From Sapria himalayana (taxonomy: Eukaryota > Streptophyta > Magnoliopsida > Malpighiales > Rafflesiaceae), in NCBI GenBank assembly GCA_029783825.1, contig JAREIK010002431.1:106777-170776 (forward strand): 64,000 nt of DNA. Direction: 5' to 3'. The notes under the pieces were generated by a model, which did not search any database, had not been told where the DNA came from, and saw only the letters and a program-made list of their open reading frames with translations. Below, piece after piece: positions 24,885 through 37,084 of this stretch. A program made the position numbers and the translations under genes. Position 1 is the stretch's first letter. Every line of letters starts with the position of its first letter.

Positions 24885-25007
24885 TTAGGGTCTTGAATTA
24901 ATAGTAGTTGTAAATTGCTATGCAACTCATCCAGTATTTTGTATACCTTCCTAACCTTATCCTTGGAATTGAATATGTTTCATTTATTCTTGGAATAGAG
25001 ATCATAA
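24885..25007 (+). other. Gypsy leader remnant; gag and protease absent
   Basis: Only about 120 bp separate the primer-binding site from RT-coding sequence. No gag or protease frame exists here, so a large deletion is inferred. Confidence 0.6.
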
Positions 25008-25600
25008 CAAATATCCTTGCCTGGGATTGATGACCTATTTAATCAGTTCCTGAGTACAAGAGTGTTATTCAAGACTAACTTGAGGTCAGGGTATCATAAG
25101 TTAATGATTAGGGAATCAGACATTCCCAAGATAGTATTCAGGATGAGATATGGGCATTATAAGTTTCTACTTCTAGTGATGTCTTTTGGACTTACCAATG
25201 CCCCAGTTGCTTTCATTGATTTAATGAACTGGGTCTTCCATCCATACTTAGGTCAGTCATCGATGACATCTTGGTGTACTCGAGAAGCGAGTCAGAACAT
25301 GAGAGGCATATGGGTTTGGTGTGGCAGACTGTAAGGCAATACCAGTTGTATGCCAAGTTTAGCAAATGTGAATTTTTGGTTGAGTCGAATGGGGTTTCTC
25401 GGACATGTAGTTTATGCTGATGGCATTTATGTGGATCCTCAAAAAGTAGGAGAAGTGGCAAATTGGGAGCAACCAACTACGGTGACAGAAGTGGATAGTT
25501 TTTTAGGATTAGCGAGGTATTACCGTAAGTTCATAGAAGGGGTTTTAAAAATAACAAGATCACTTCATTGATTGACTAGGAAAGGAGTTTGAACAAAAAA
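25008..25600 (+). pseudogene. Ty3/gypsy reverse transcriptase fragment
   Basis: Part of the pol polyprotein that copies element RNA. Visible in order: [40 protein letters not shown] and [12 protein letters not shown]. After a one-base frame change near 25255 come [16 protein letters not shown] (the catalytic V/F-I-D-D region), [11 protein letters not shown] and VDSFLGLARYYRKF. The last segment is the RT-to-RNase H connection. The match ends at about 25590, where unrelated non-coding sequence begins. RNase H and the integrase core are missing downstream. Confidence 0.9.
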
Positions 25601-27555
25601 GGTAATGGTTTTTGGTTTGATTCTTGTAAAATGAATCTATTTCTATGATTTGGTTGTGGAAACTTCTTATAACCTTAGATTTGAAGGATATGGGATGGTA
25701 AGACCCTAATCCTTGGTTAATTATGTAAGGATTTGAATGGATTTTGCATAGAGGGATATGATTTATGGATTTCGCTCTTTTTTTAAAGTTAGTATTAAAT
25801 CCTTACCTTAGAGTGGTTGAGTGATGAGTTGGCAAACCCTAGGTTCTTGTTAAGATATGGTTTAGAAGATGTTTCAGGTTGAATAGAGTGGCATTGGGTG
25901 TGCTTGAGTATTGGGGTTGATTTGGTTGGAAACTTATGGAAAAAGTGGGGAAAGATCAAAAATTCTGGGAATTTTCGTGGGCTGGATTTTTCTGTTATGT
26001 ACAATGTTAGTATTTTGGCCATAACTTGATCATTTCTGCTCTAAATTGAGTGATTCAAGTGACTGTGTAAACTAAAGTTCAAGTAGCACAAATATCCCTG
26101 AAATATGCGTGTCCAAATTCGTAACCCATTATACCCCAAGATTCATTAAAAGTGGGGCTATGTTGCGTAGAACATATCGCAAGTTTGGGTCCTCCAAATT
26201 GGTTGATCCCAGTTGAAAAAAAAGCCGTAGCACTTTATCTTTAAATAAGTAATATAAAAATAAGAATACAAGAAGTGTTTTGTGTTGAGTGCATTGTTTG
26301 TGTAACCCTAATAATTGGTGTTAAATGTTGATCCGGGTAAGTGTAATAGGGAGTGCACTTGGGGGATTAAGTTTTATGCTGAAAGGTATAAGAATATATA
26401 TGAGTCGTTTGGTGATATGTAATAAACCACTTGAGTAATTTTTTTTTATGTGACACAAATTGTGAGAGGCTAAAGAAATCTTATGACTTATTATTTGCAA
26501 ATCATTGGAGTAGCCTCGGGGTTTGACTTCCTTGGGAGACTTGCAGATTTTTGAATCCATGGAAGGTAGGGGATCTTGTAACATTCTTCTGCTTGTACCA
26601 TGGTTGACGTTTTGTAAAAATTCTGTACAATTCCATGCTTGGATTGTGTGTTTTTCTTATGATATATATACAAATGTTATATTTTATACCTATGGAATTC
26701 TTAAATTAACTAGTACATGATGTTTCTTTTAAATATCCATGTGGTTGAATGCTTTGTGAAATCATTTTAAAGCATGACATGGGTATGAGACTATGTGAGA
26801 GTCTGGATTGATGTAGTGAACATGGAACAATGACTAGTCCTTGGGTTGTCTTCCCAGAAAGGTCACATATATATATGATGTGGGCATGTCCTTGGGTGGT
26901 AAGTTCCAACAGTTTGTCATTGTTCAGGGATGATCAGCTAGTCCCTAGGTGAAAGCCCAAAAGAGTCACTGATGACTGGATGAAATGGTGGTAGTATTGA
27001 ATTCATGTGTTTTCATCGTCGACCTATTATATGTAAAATGCTCATGTTTTGGGATATCTTGAATTATGTATAAAGTGGAATGTTTTATGAGCATGGCTTG
27101 TTAAGGGATTCGCTATTAAGTTGTCTAACTCGCCCCCATTATTTCCCTCCACCTTAGATGTAGGTATGAGACTAGTTGTGTGACATGAGAGTTGGACTTG
27201 TAGACTTTTCAAGGATGGAAAGATTGTATGTCAACCATAGTTTGTTGGTGGTTGAGCATAGATTTTGATGAATATTTAGTGTTATGTAGATATCTCACTA
27301 TATATTTGGATAGTTGATATCTTTTGTGGAATATTGTATATTTGTCTTATGTAGCCACTAGTTTTGGAACTTGTGTAAACGTTATTGTAATCAAGTATAA
27401 GTGTATAGTTTGGGTACATTGAGGAATTAACTCTGTACCATTATGTGTGTATGTTTGGAGACCTAGAGAAGTGTTTTATTTTCATTTCCAAGTTATTACT
27501 TCAAGTAGAGTTTAGACTCAAGTTGTAAAATAATAATATAACCCACACCAGTGGG
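25601..27555. other. Non-coding insert or replacement within gypsy pol, unclassified
   Basis: About 1.95 kb with no coding match, between the RT fragment and the integrase C-terminal fragment, replacing RNase H and the integrase core. A GGTAAGACCCTAATCC stretch near 25697 resembles the start of some gypsy LTRs, and GTGTGACA at the right edge resembles an LTR end. However, no flanking duplication was found, so a solo LTR is only a possibility. Apparent short frames inside have no recognisable product. Confidence 0.4.
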
Positions 27556-27558
27556 ATT

Positions 27559-28180
27559 CAGTGTGTGACAAGTTGGTATCGCTTAAGCATTGAGATGTCA
27601 CCTTATGAGGCGTTGTATGGGGAAGGCCATCGCACTCCATTATGTTGGAATGAGACTAGTGAAAGAAAGTTACTAGACCCTGAGATTGTACAAATGATAG
27701 TGGACAAGGTTAATATTACACCTGTCAGGTTGAAAGTAGCTCAGGATAGGCAAAAGAGCTATGCGGACAAGCAAAGGAAAGATCTTGAGTTTTAGGTTGA
27801 ACATCGAGTATTTTTGAAGCTCTCTCCTTGGAAAGGCGTGGTACGCTTTGGAAAGTGAGAAAAGTTAAGTCCTCACTACATTGGACCTTTTGAGATTGCT
27901 GAAAGGATAGGCCCAATGGCTTATAGAATAGACTTGCTAGAGGAGCTTTCTTGATTCCATAATATTTCCACATCTCCAAGCTACGCAAATACAACTTAGA
28001 TCACTCACATGTGTTGGAGGCACTAGATATTGAGCTAAGGGGTGACTTATCTTATTAAGAACAAACAGTGAAAGTCCCTTGGAGAAACTATCTAGTCGAG
28101 GAAGCGACTTGGGAGCGTGAAGACCAGATGCGGAGCCGGTACCCTCATCTCTTCCATGACTCAGATACGAATGTTGTGGA
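27559..28180 (+). pseudogene. Ty3/gypsy integrase C-terminal / chromodomain-like fragment
   Basis: The 3' end of pol. It reads MSPYEALYGEGHRTPLCW, VDKVN, AAQDRQKSYAD-like QDRQKSYADKQRKDLEF (about 27742-27795), VFLKLSPWKGVVRFGK, and LSPHYIGPFEIAERIGPMAY. After frame changes come VPWRNYLVEEATWERED and MRSRYPHLFHDSD (about 28074-28160). These match the integrase tail and chromodomain-type end of plant chromoviruses, which directs insertion. Stops and frame changes make it non-functional. Confidence 0.88.
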
Positions 28181-28192
28181 TGAAATTTTTTT

Positions 28193-28206
28193 TAAGGGGG
28201 ATAGAT
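28193..28206 (+). other. Polypurine tract before the 3' LTR
   Basis: AAGGGGGATAGAT immediately precedes the TG of the 3' LTR, following a T-run. It is the plus-strand primer site for reverse transcription. Confidence 0.8.
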
Positions 28207-28523
28207 TGTAATGACCCGTACCAAATAATATAAGTTTTTAAATATGTTTGACCAAGCTTGACTAAGTTTGACCAAGTTTAATCAAGTTTGACTAGGGTTG
28301 ACTAATACTTAGTGTGTGGGTCAAAGTTGACTTTTTCAAGTGAGTAATTTTTAGTTTACTATGACATCATTTCGTATGTCTCATTGTATACGTGTTCATA
28401 TACTGGCAGAACGGCATAATTTGACTTTTGGATAAAAAGTTATAGCCCCAAAAAGTTAAAATAGTAGCACTTTAGCAGTGTTTATGTCTGCCTGGAAATT
28501 TTACTCGAAAATGACCCTATGCC

Positions 28524-28532
28524 CTATATAAA
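28524..28532 (+). promoter_or_regulatory. Probable LTR TATA box (3' LTR)
   Basis: Counterpart of the site at 18336-18344, in the same position relative to the LTR start. Confidence 0.6.
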
Positions 28533-29844
28533 TACATCTTTGGGATTCCAAATGAAACCCTATCCCCAAAACACCTTTTGAGCTCCACAAACTCTAGGCT
28601 AGAAGCTCTCCAAACTGGGAACAACAAATGAGTCGTTTGGCCATTTGCACAGCGTGGAAGATGGGACCAAATGATCCATCACCGGCCGGCCACCGGCAAC
28701 ATGCGCCAGACCAATGGGTGCCCCACTGCCAGATGATTGCGACCATAAAATTTCATGGCTAACCGCTAGCAGACACGCCGAGATCTGGCCGGCGAACCCG
28801 CCGGTGGCTGCACAATTCTTCTCTGGAAGTTTTCAACTTTTTCGGTCATTTCTGGCTACTTACAACCATGTCATACCTTTTATCCCCTATTTTTAGACCC
28901 CCTGAACTCATTTTCGTGGTCTATTTTTGCAGATTTTTCACATTTTGAAAGATAAGACAAAAACAATCTTGGCCGATGGTCGGATCGAGTTTTTTGGCAA
29001 CCATTGTGATTGTTTGACCAAGGTAATGATACTGATGAGTTCCTGGTCACTTGGGCTTTCCATTGATATGTGGTTTATAAATTTTGGATGTTGTTTGGTT
29101 ATGTTTTCATTTTTAGGTTGTTTCGGGCAATTAGCGAGGAGTTCGGACTGAAATTAGGTATCAGTTGGTCAAATTAGGAAAAATTGGAGTTGGATTAATG
29201 AAATTGAATATTTTTAGGAATTATTGGATAGTTCAATTTCGAAAAACGAGCTCTCGGACAAAAAGCCCCAATTGTGGGTATTGGCTATATATGGCACACT
29301 GTATAATTGGGCATGTCAGTGTCTAATTTAGTCCAAAAATTATTTTAATGCCTTCGAGACATCTCGATGTCTTTGATTTAGTTATTAGAACCTATGTGAT
29401 ATTTTATTGGTATTACAGGCGCTCATGTCAAGTCGGGAGACGATCCTGTAGGGGAGCATGACTGATCATCTGTAGTCTGTGAGTTGTTTATATGCTTTTA
29501 AATGATTTGAAATATTATATCTATATATCTTTTATGATTTAATACTTTACATATATATTGTTTTGATTAGATGATTGGTTCCATTTAAACATGATTTTCG
29601 GTTTCATATAAAACAAGTTATCATTTCATGTGAAATTTGTCAATATTTTAGAATTTGAATGGTTTACTGTGTTCATGAATGAGTCTGTGGTATTTGGATT
29701 TTTGGGCTACACAGTTTGAGGTTTTAAATAACCTTAAAAAATTATTGTTTAAAAAAATAGATTTCTTTGAGATTTGGGAAATGATTATGATACGGTAATG
29801 CTGGAATAGTACTTTGTGAGTGGGGGAAAGATTATATGTGATTA

Positions 29845-30725
29845 GTGGTCACATGATGAATATGTTCACCTGGAGATTTATTAGATGTCATGTGATGGTC
29901 ATGTTTACTTTGAAGTTTATTATGTGTAACGTGATGACCAGGTTTACCCGGAGATTTATTAGGTGTCACGTGATTGCCAGGTTGCTTGAGGTTTGTTAGT
30001 GTTGGGTAATCGCGCTTCCACGGGTAGTGAGATTAAGAATAGAAAATACAGAAACAACATAGAAACGAGCAATATATATATCCCAATCCACAAGCATCTA
30101 CGACAGAATCAAAACGAGAAAAAACAACACAGCAAATAACGTGGTTCACTAGTCGCTCAGTACTACTAGCTACCTCCACCAGAAAATGCTTATGCGTTAC
30201 AGATTAAAACCAAGAAATGTATGTCTTACAGTAAGCAGCACGGCAGTCGCGAAAAATCACGCAGAGAGAGAGGAGAAGAGACGATGAATAGTTCAACCGG
30301 GTCAAAAAATAGCCACCCGAAAAATAAATATAAATGTTTTTATACAGAAAATAAACAGCCGGTTCATTTAACCGAAGCGGGTCGGATCATGGACCGGGCC
30401 AGACTCTGCTCCAAAAATTTCGTTCCGCTGGCCGGTCAGCGGGACCTCCGTTATTGTGCTACTGCTGCATTCCCGAGCTTTTAATATTTTATTTCCTGCA
30501 CTTACATAAAAATATTAAAACAGATTATTAAGTTAAAACAAATTACATATACAGTAGTTAGTTGCCACGTGATGGCCGGGTCTACCTGGAGGTTTTGTTA
30601 GATGCCACGTGATGAACGAGTTTATCTAGAGGTTTGTTAGATGCCACGTGATGAACGAGATTATCTAGAGGTTTGTTGGTTGTCACGTGATGGTCGGGTG
30701 TAACCACATGTTTATTAGTGGCCAC
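29845..30725. repeat. ~42-bp tandem repeat in the 3' LTR, split by a solo LTR
   Basis: Counterpart of 23800-24091, lying at 29845-29999 and 30557-30725 around the solo LTR. CACGTGAT recurs near 29968, 30564, 30613, 30646 and 30684. Retention in both LTRs shows the array predates the insertion of this element. Confidence 0.82.
30000..30556 (+). mobile_element. Solo LTR (TGTTGGG family), plus orientation, in the 3' LTR
   Basis: Begins TGTTGGGTAATCGCGC and ends ACAGTA (CA mutated to TA), flanked by GTTAG (29995-29999 and 30557-30561). It interrupts the 42-bp tandem array of the 3' LTR. An apparent short frame at 30221-30484 inside it has no recognisable product. Confidence 0.87.
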
Positions 30726-31477
30726 GGTATCATGGGGTCAGGCTAACCGATAATTTATGATGGGTTTGTGATATAGTACATGGTTGGTTTCTAAATATGG
30801 TATAAACCCGTAATGCTTATGATTATGGTACTTTTATGGTTATTTTTGCAACATTGTGTGTCGTGGACAATTCATATGTGTGTTGTGAAAATTTATACTA
30901 TAGTTTTTTCTTAGTAGTCATGTCGGTTAGATTTTGAGCATTAAATTCATTTGTTTGGGCTTGATAAAGTCGGGTTTTGTGAAATATTTTAAACGGGAAA
31001 CTTTACAAAATAGTGGACATGAGGTCTTGATAGAAAAAATGTTTTAAAATAAAATAGTATTTTTCTTAAAACTTTGCCACTCACTGAGATTTATATTCTC
31101 AGATTTATTGTTTTAAATATGTTCCCTAGGTCTAGGCAGATCATAGGGCCTACCTCGCTCCATATTCTACAGGGCTCTGTCTGCTACAGCTGTAGTACTC
31201 TACTTCATTTATCTATCTTGTTTATTGGACTCGTTATTTTCATTGTACCCCTAAATTTCACAAACACTCTTAAAATACCCTGATATTGGTATTGAACTCA
31301 TATGAGTCCTTATTATGTATGCATGTGGTTATGACCTATAATAATTTGAGTTGGTAATGGTATTGGGTGGTTGTGGATATTTTATGTAATTGAGATATTT
31401 TGGTATTACATATGTTCATTTCACCAGTTGGGACCATCTGTGAAATCCGAGAAGGGTATCCGGGTCGGGTCCTGTCA

Positions 31478-32519
31478 AAGGGAGTATAAGGGTAAAAAGT
31501 AAAAATTGTAGATTTTCTTGTAGAAATTATAGTAGACAGATGGCATAAGCAAGGAATGAATGTAGGAAAGGAGAAGGTTGAACAACAGACTAATAATAGG
31601 CAGAAGCAAAAAAAAGTCTAGAGGGTAGAAAGGAGCAAAAATTCAGACTATTCTGTTTGAACATATTTCTGTTTGGTTATTTTGTTTTGTAATATAAGGA
31701 AGGGTAGGAGAAAAGGGTAGAGAGCTGCCCATGTCATATGAAATTGGTTTGGAGTTTATTCATGCAACACAAGAAAAGGAATACGGCAGAGAAGATAAAA
31801 AAAAGTAGTCAAACATGAATCGAAATGAAGAAGAGTGAGTATGAGAGATTTAAGTACTTATAGTTAGATCCATTGCATATATAAGGGAAGGGATAGAAAG
31901 GAATATTAATAGAAGGGTCGTGGTTGGAATGGATGTGTTTTCTGCTGTCATTTTTGCAGATATAAGGTCAACACAACCAAAATCTGGAACCTAAGAATGG
32001 ATGGAATGGAAGCTGAAAGTAACAACAAACTGGAAGAAAGGAGGAGCATGGGCAAAGAGCAGCAAAGGGCTGATCAGTGGACTAAAGAGGAGGAAAGAAG
32101 TAGACATAGACATGAAGCTAAAGAAAAGAACTGAGGTATGCAGCAAAGAAGGAAAGAAATAGAAACAAAATGATTTTCATGGTAGAATGCAACAATCTAA
32201 AGGGGAAAGCCTATACTGAAGGGAACACAGCCATGTGAAAAGATGTTAATGAAGAATAACAAATGTAGAACAAGTGTATTATTAAAGGAGCAGATCAAAT
32301 GCTAAATGTCAAAGGAAGAAGGATTAAAGATGGGATATGAGAAGCCACAAGAGGAACTACTCATTTTTATTAGTTCCATACATGTTTTATGACTAGCAAA
32401 TGATAGAAGCATAAAGAATAAGAGAGTATACAAGGGCAAAAGGTTGTCTTTATTTTATATCAAAGGTATTCCTTAGCCAAAAGATAAGATATAATAATAA
32501 ATTATTCTTGAAAAAAAAA
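31478..32519 (+). mobile_element. LINE B, 3' part (3' UTR and A-tail)
   Basis: Continuation of the LINE B 3' UTR after the gypsy element, starting with the second AAGGG copy. It is non-coding. Near the end it has AAAGGTATTCCTTAGCCAAA and an AATAATAAAT stretch, matching the 3' end of LINE A. An A-run at 32511-32519 follows, which passes directly into the AATAAGAAG array. Confidence 0.85.
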
Positions 32520-35500
32520 GAAGAATAATAAGAATAAAAATAAAATCAAGAATAAGAAAAATACAAATAATCAGAAGAATCAAAAAATTATGAATAAATA
32601 AAATAATTAGAATAATAAAAAAAATGAGCAGAATAAGAAAATTATGAATAAATAAAATAATTAGAATAATAAAAAAAATGGGAAGAATAAGAAGAATAAG
32701 AAAAATAAAAAGTATAAGAAGAATAAAAAAAATAAGAAGAATAAGAAGAATAATATGAATAAGAAGAATAAGAAGAATAAGAAGAATAAGAAAAATAAGA
32801 AGAATAAGATGAATAAGAAGAATAAGAAGAATAAAAAGAATAAAAAGAATAAAAATAAAAAGAGGAATAAGAATAATAATAATAATAAGAATAAAATTAA
32901 GAAAAAAAATAATACGAAGGATAAAAATAAATAAAATAATTAGAAGAATAAAAAGAATCAGAAGAATAAAAAAAAATAAAAAGAATAAGAAGAATAAGAC
33001 GAATGAGAAGAATAAGAAAAATAAGAAAAATAAGAAAAATATGATGAATAAGAAAAATAAAAAATTAATAAAAATAAAAATTAAATTAAGAATAATAAGA
33101 ATAAGAAGTAAGAAAAAAAAAAGAAGAAAAAAAGAATTTACATAAAAAATAAAATAAAGAAAATGAAGAATAAGAATAATAAAAAGAATAAGAACAGTAA
33201 GAAGAAAGAGAATAATAAGAAAAATAAGGAAAAAAAGAAGAATAAGAATAATAAGAATAATAAAAAGAATAAGAAGAATATGAAGAAAAAAAAATTAAAA
33301 AAAATAATAAGAATATGAAGAATAAAAAGAATAAGGAATGATAAGAATAATAAGAAAAATAAGAAAAATACGAAATATAAGAAGAAAAAGAAGAATAAGT
33401 AAAAAAAGAAGAATAAGAAGAATACGAAGTTTAAGAAGAATAAGAAGAATAATAAATATGAGAAAAAAAAAGAAGAATAAGAAGAATGAAAAGAAAATAA
33501 GAATAAAAAGAATAAAAAGATTAAGAAAAATAAAAAGAAAAATTTAAAAAATAAGAAGAATAAGAAGGATTAGAATAAAAATAATTATTATTAGAATAAG
33601 AAGAATTAAAAATATTAAAAGAATAAAAAGATTATGAAGAATAATAAGAATTAGAATACAGAGAAGAATAAGCAAGATAAAAAAATAAAATACTTAAGAA
33701 GAATTAGAAGAATAAGAAGAAACAAAGAATAAGCATTATAAGAAGAATTAGAAGACTTAAAAGAAGAAATAGAAGAAGAAGATGATGATGATGAAGAAGA
33801 AGAATAATAATAATAATAATAATTAGAATAATAAGAAGATATAAAAAAATAAAAAGAAAAAGAAGAATAAGAAGATTAACAAGAATAAAATGAAAAAGAA
33901 GATTTATAATAATAATATGAATAAAAAGAATAAAAAGAATAAGAAGAATAAAAAGAAAAATAAGAATAAGAAGAAGAAATGAATAAGTAAAAGAAGAATA
34001 AGAAGAATAAAAATAATAAGAAGAATAAGACGAATATAAAGAATTAGAAGAATAAGAACAATAAAAAGAATAAGAACAATTAGAAGAATAAAAATTATAA
34101 CAAGAATAAGAATAATAAGAAGAATAAAAAGATAAGTAGAATAAGAAAAATAAGAAAAATAAAAAGAATAATAAAAATATTAAGAATAAGAACAATAAAA
34201 ATAATAAGAAGAATCATAAGAATAAGTAGTATTAGAAAAATAAGTAGAATTAAAAGAATTAAAAGACTTAGAAGAATAAGTAGAATAAGAAGAATTAGAA
34301 GACTTAGAAGTATACGAAGAATAAGTATAATAACTAAAATAAAAAGAATAATAATAATAAGAAAAAAAATAAAAATATGAAAAATAAGAAGAATAAGAAG
34401 TAAAAGAATAATATAAAATATAAAAGAATAATGAGATAAAGAATAATAAGAATAAAAAAAAACAATGAGTTGAAAAAGAAGAATTAGAAAACTTAGAAGA
34501 ATAAGAATTATAAGAAAAATAAGAAGAATAAAAAGAATAAGAAAAATAAATAGAATAAAAAGAATAAGAAAAATAATATGAATAAAAAGAATAAAAATAA
34601 TAAGAAGAATAAGAAAATTAAAAGAAATATGATGAAAAAGAAGAATACAAATATGAAAAGAATAAGTAGAATAAGAAGAAAAAGAAGAAAAAGAATAAAA
34701 AGAAGAATAAAAAGAAATAAAATAATAAAAATAATTAAAAGAACAAGAAAAATAAAAAATATAAGAAGAATAAGAAGAAAAAGAAGAATTAGAATAATTA
34801 GAATAATAAAAAGAATAAGACACAATAGAAGAATAAGAAGAATAAAAAGAATAAAAAAAAGAAGAATAAGAAGAATAAGAAGAATAAAAAGAATAAGAAG
34901 AATTATAAGAATAAGAAGAATAAGAAGAACAAGAAGAAGAAATAAAACAAAAAGATAAAAAAGAATAATAAGAATAAGATGAATATAAGAATAAAGAATT
35001 GAAGAATAATAAAAATAAGAAGATGAAGAATAAGAAGAAGAATAAAATGAATAAGATGAATAAAAATAATTAAATAAATTATAAGAATAATAAGAATAAT
35101 AAGAATAAGAATAATAATAAGAATAAAAAGAATTAAAAGAATATAAAGAATAAGAAGAATAAAAAGAAGAGAAAGAATAAGAAGCATAAGGAGAATAAAA
35201 AGAATAAGAAGAATAAGTAGAATAAAAAGAATATGTAGAATAAGAAGAATATGTAGAATAAAAAGAATATGTAGAATAAAAAGAATATGTAGAATAAGAA
35301 TAGTTAGAAGAATAGAGAAGAAGAAGAATAAGAAGAATAAGAAGAATAAGAAGAAAAACAAAAATTAGAATAAAAATAATAATAAAGAATAAAAAGAAAA
35401 TGAAGAATAAAATGAATAAGAAGAAAAAGAAGAAAAACAAAAATTATAATAAAAATAATAATAAAGAATAAAAAGAAAATGAAGAATAAAAAGAATAAGA

Positions 35501-36916
35501 AGAATAAGAATAAGATTATTAATAAAAATATGAAGAAATAAAAAGAATAAGAATAATAAAAAATAAGAAGAAAAAAAATTTTAAGAATAATATGAAGAAA
35601 AAGAAGAAAAAAAAGGCTATGAAGAATGAAAAGAATAAGAAGAATACAAAAAATAAGTAGAATAAGAAAAATTTATAGAATAAGAAGTTTAAGAAGAATA
35701 AAGAATAAGAAGAATAATACGAATATAAAGGAAAAGAAGAGAAAGAAGAATTAGAATAATAAAAAGAATAAGATGTAATAGAAAAATAAGAAGAAAAAGA
35801 AGAATATCAAGAATATGAAGAATAAGAAAAATAAGAAGATTAAGAAGAATAATTTGAATAAGAAGAATAAGATAAGAAGAATAAGAAGAATATGAAAAAT
35901 ATGATGAATAACAAGAATAAAATGAATAAAAAAATAAGAAGAATCAGAAGAATGAGAAGAATAAGAACTATAAGAAGAATTGGATGAATAAGACAAATAA
36001 GAAGATTAAAAAAATGAGAAGAATAAGTAGAAAAAGTAGAATTTATAGAATAAGAAGAGTAAGAAGAATAAAGTATAAGAAGAATAATAAGAATAAGAAG
36101 AATAAGAAGAATAAGAAGAATAAGAAGAATAATAACAATAAAAAGAATAAGAATAATAAGAATAATAATACGAATAAGATGAATAAAAAAATTAAGAAAA
36201 ATAAGTTCAAAAAGAAGAAAAAAAATATATAAATAATAATAAGAATAAGAAGAAATAGAAGAATAAGAATAATAAGAATAAAAGAAGAATAAGAAGAAAA
36301 AAAAATAAGAAGAATAAGAATAATAAAAAGAATAAGAAGAATAAGAAGAACAAGAAGAACAAGAATAATAAGAAGAATAAGAAGAATAAGAAGAATAAGA
36401 AGAATAAGAAAAAAAAGGAGAATAAGAAGAATAAGTAAAATAAGGAGAATTAGAAGAATAAAAATAATAGGAAAAATAAGAACAAAAAGATAAATAATAA
36501 GAATAAAGAATTAGAAGAATAAGTAGAAGAAGAATAATAATAAGTAGAATAAATTGAATAAGGAGAATAAGATGAATAATAAGAAAAATAAAATGAATAT
36601 GAAGAACAAGAATACTAAAAAGAATAAGAAAATTAAAAAGAATTAGAAGAATTAGAAAAATTATTATAATAAATAGAATAAGACGAATTTGAAGACATAA
36701 AAGAATAAATAGAATAATAAGAATTAGAAGACTAATAAGAATAAGAAGAATAAGAAGAATAAGAAGAATAAGAAGAATAAGAAGAATAAGAAGAATAAGA
36801 AGAATAAGAAGAATAAGAAGAATAAGAAGAATAAGAAGAATAAGAAGAATAAGAATAATAATAAGAATAATTTGAATAAGAAGTATATGAAGAATAATAA
36901 TAATAATAATAATAAT

Positions 36917-36974
<58 letters not shown>

Positions 36975-37052
36975 TAACAATAAAAAGAAAATAATGAATA
37001 AGTATAAAAAGAAAAATAAAAAGATGAATAATAAAAGGAAGAATAAGAAGAA
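32520..37052. repeat. (AATAAGAAG)n array, block 2
   Basis: About 4.5 kb, same repeat as block 1. Local variants include an AATATGTAG/AATAAAAAG alternation near 35215-35300, a near-pure AATAAGAAG run at 36736-36855, and an (AAT)n run at about 36896-36975. Block 2 is bordered on the left by the LINE B A-tail and on the right by the CACTA terminus at 37053. Apparent frames up to about 400 codons are repeat artefacts. Confidence 0.95.
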
Positions 37053-37084
37053 CACCACAAGAAAATGTCAGTTTAAGGAATTTT

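Larger units (their letters stand above)
18020..31477 (+). mobile_element. Ty3/gypsy LTR retrotransposon, decayed, with nested insertions
   Basis: Both LTRs begin TGTAATGACCC and end in CA, and the element is flanked by AAGGG (18015-18019 and 31478-31482). It has a primer-binding site, an RT fragment, an integrase C-terminal/chromodomain-like fragment and a polypurine tract. Its order RT before integrase, plus the sequence character, places it in Ty3/gypsy; the C-terminal WEREDQMRSRYPHLF resembles chromovirus-type ends. The internal region is only about 3.3 kb. Gag, protease, most RNase H and most of integrase were not found, so it is non-autonomous. Its LTRs are visibly diverged, roughly one difference per eight bases in the first 70, so the insertion is old. 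Confidence 0.9.
28207..31477 (+). repeat. 3' LTR of the gypsy element (contains a solo LTR)
   Basis: Begins TGTAATGACCC right after the polypurine tract and ends CCTGTCA before the AAGGG duplication. It retains the uninterrupted site for the hAT: CTAGGCTAGAAGCTCT near 28595-28610, one copy of the segment duplicated in the 5' LTR. It carries its own solo-LTR insertion at 30000-30556. Confidence 0.9.

Noticed and set aside
30221..30484. 87-codon frame in the solo LTR
   Set aside because: The other copy of the solo LTR does not keep it; no domain.
33338..37060. Open frames of up to 406 codons, including runs of Tyr/Ile, in array block 2
   Set aside because: Same repeat artefact, including the (AAT)n run; not genes or membrane proteins.
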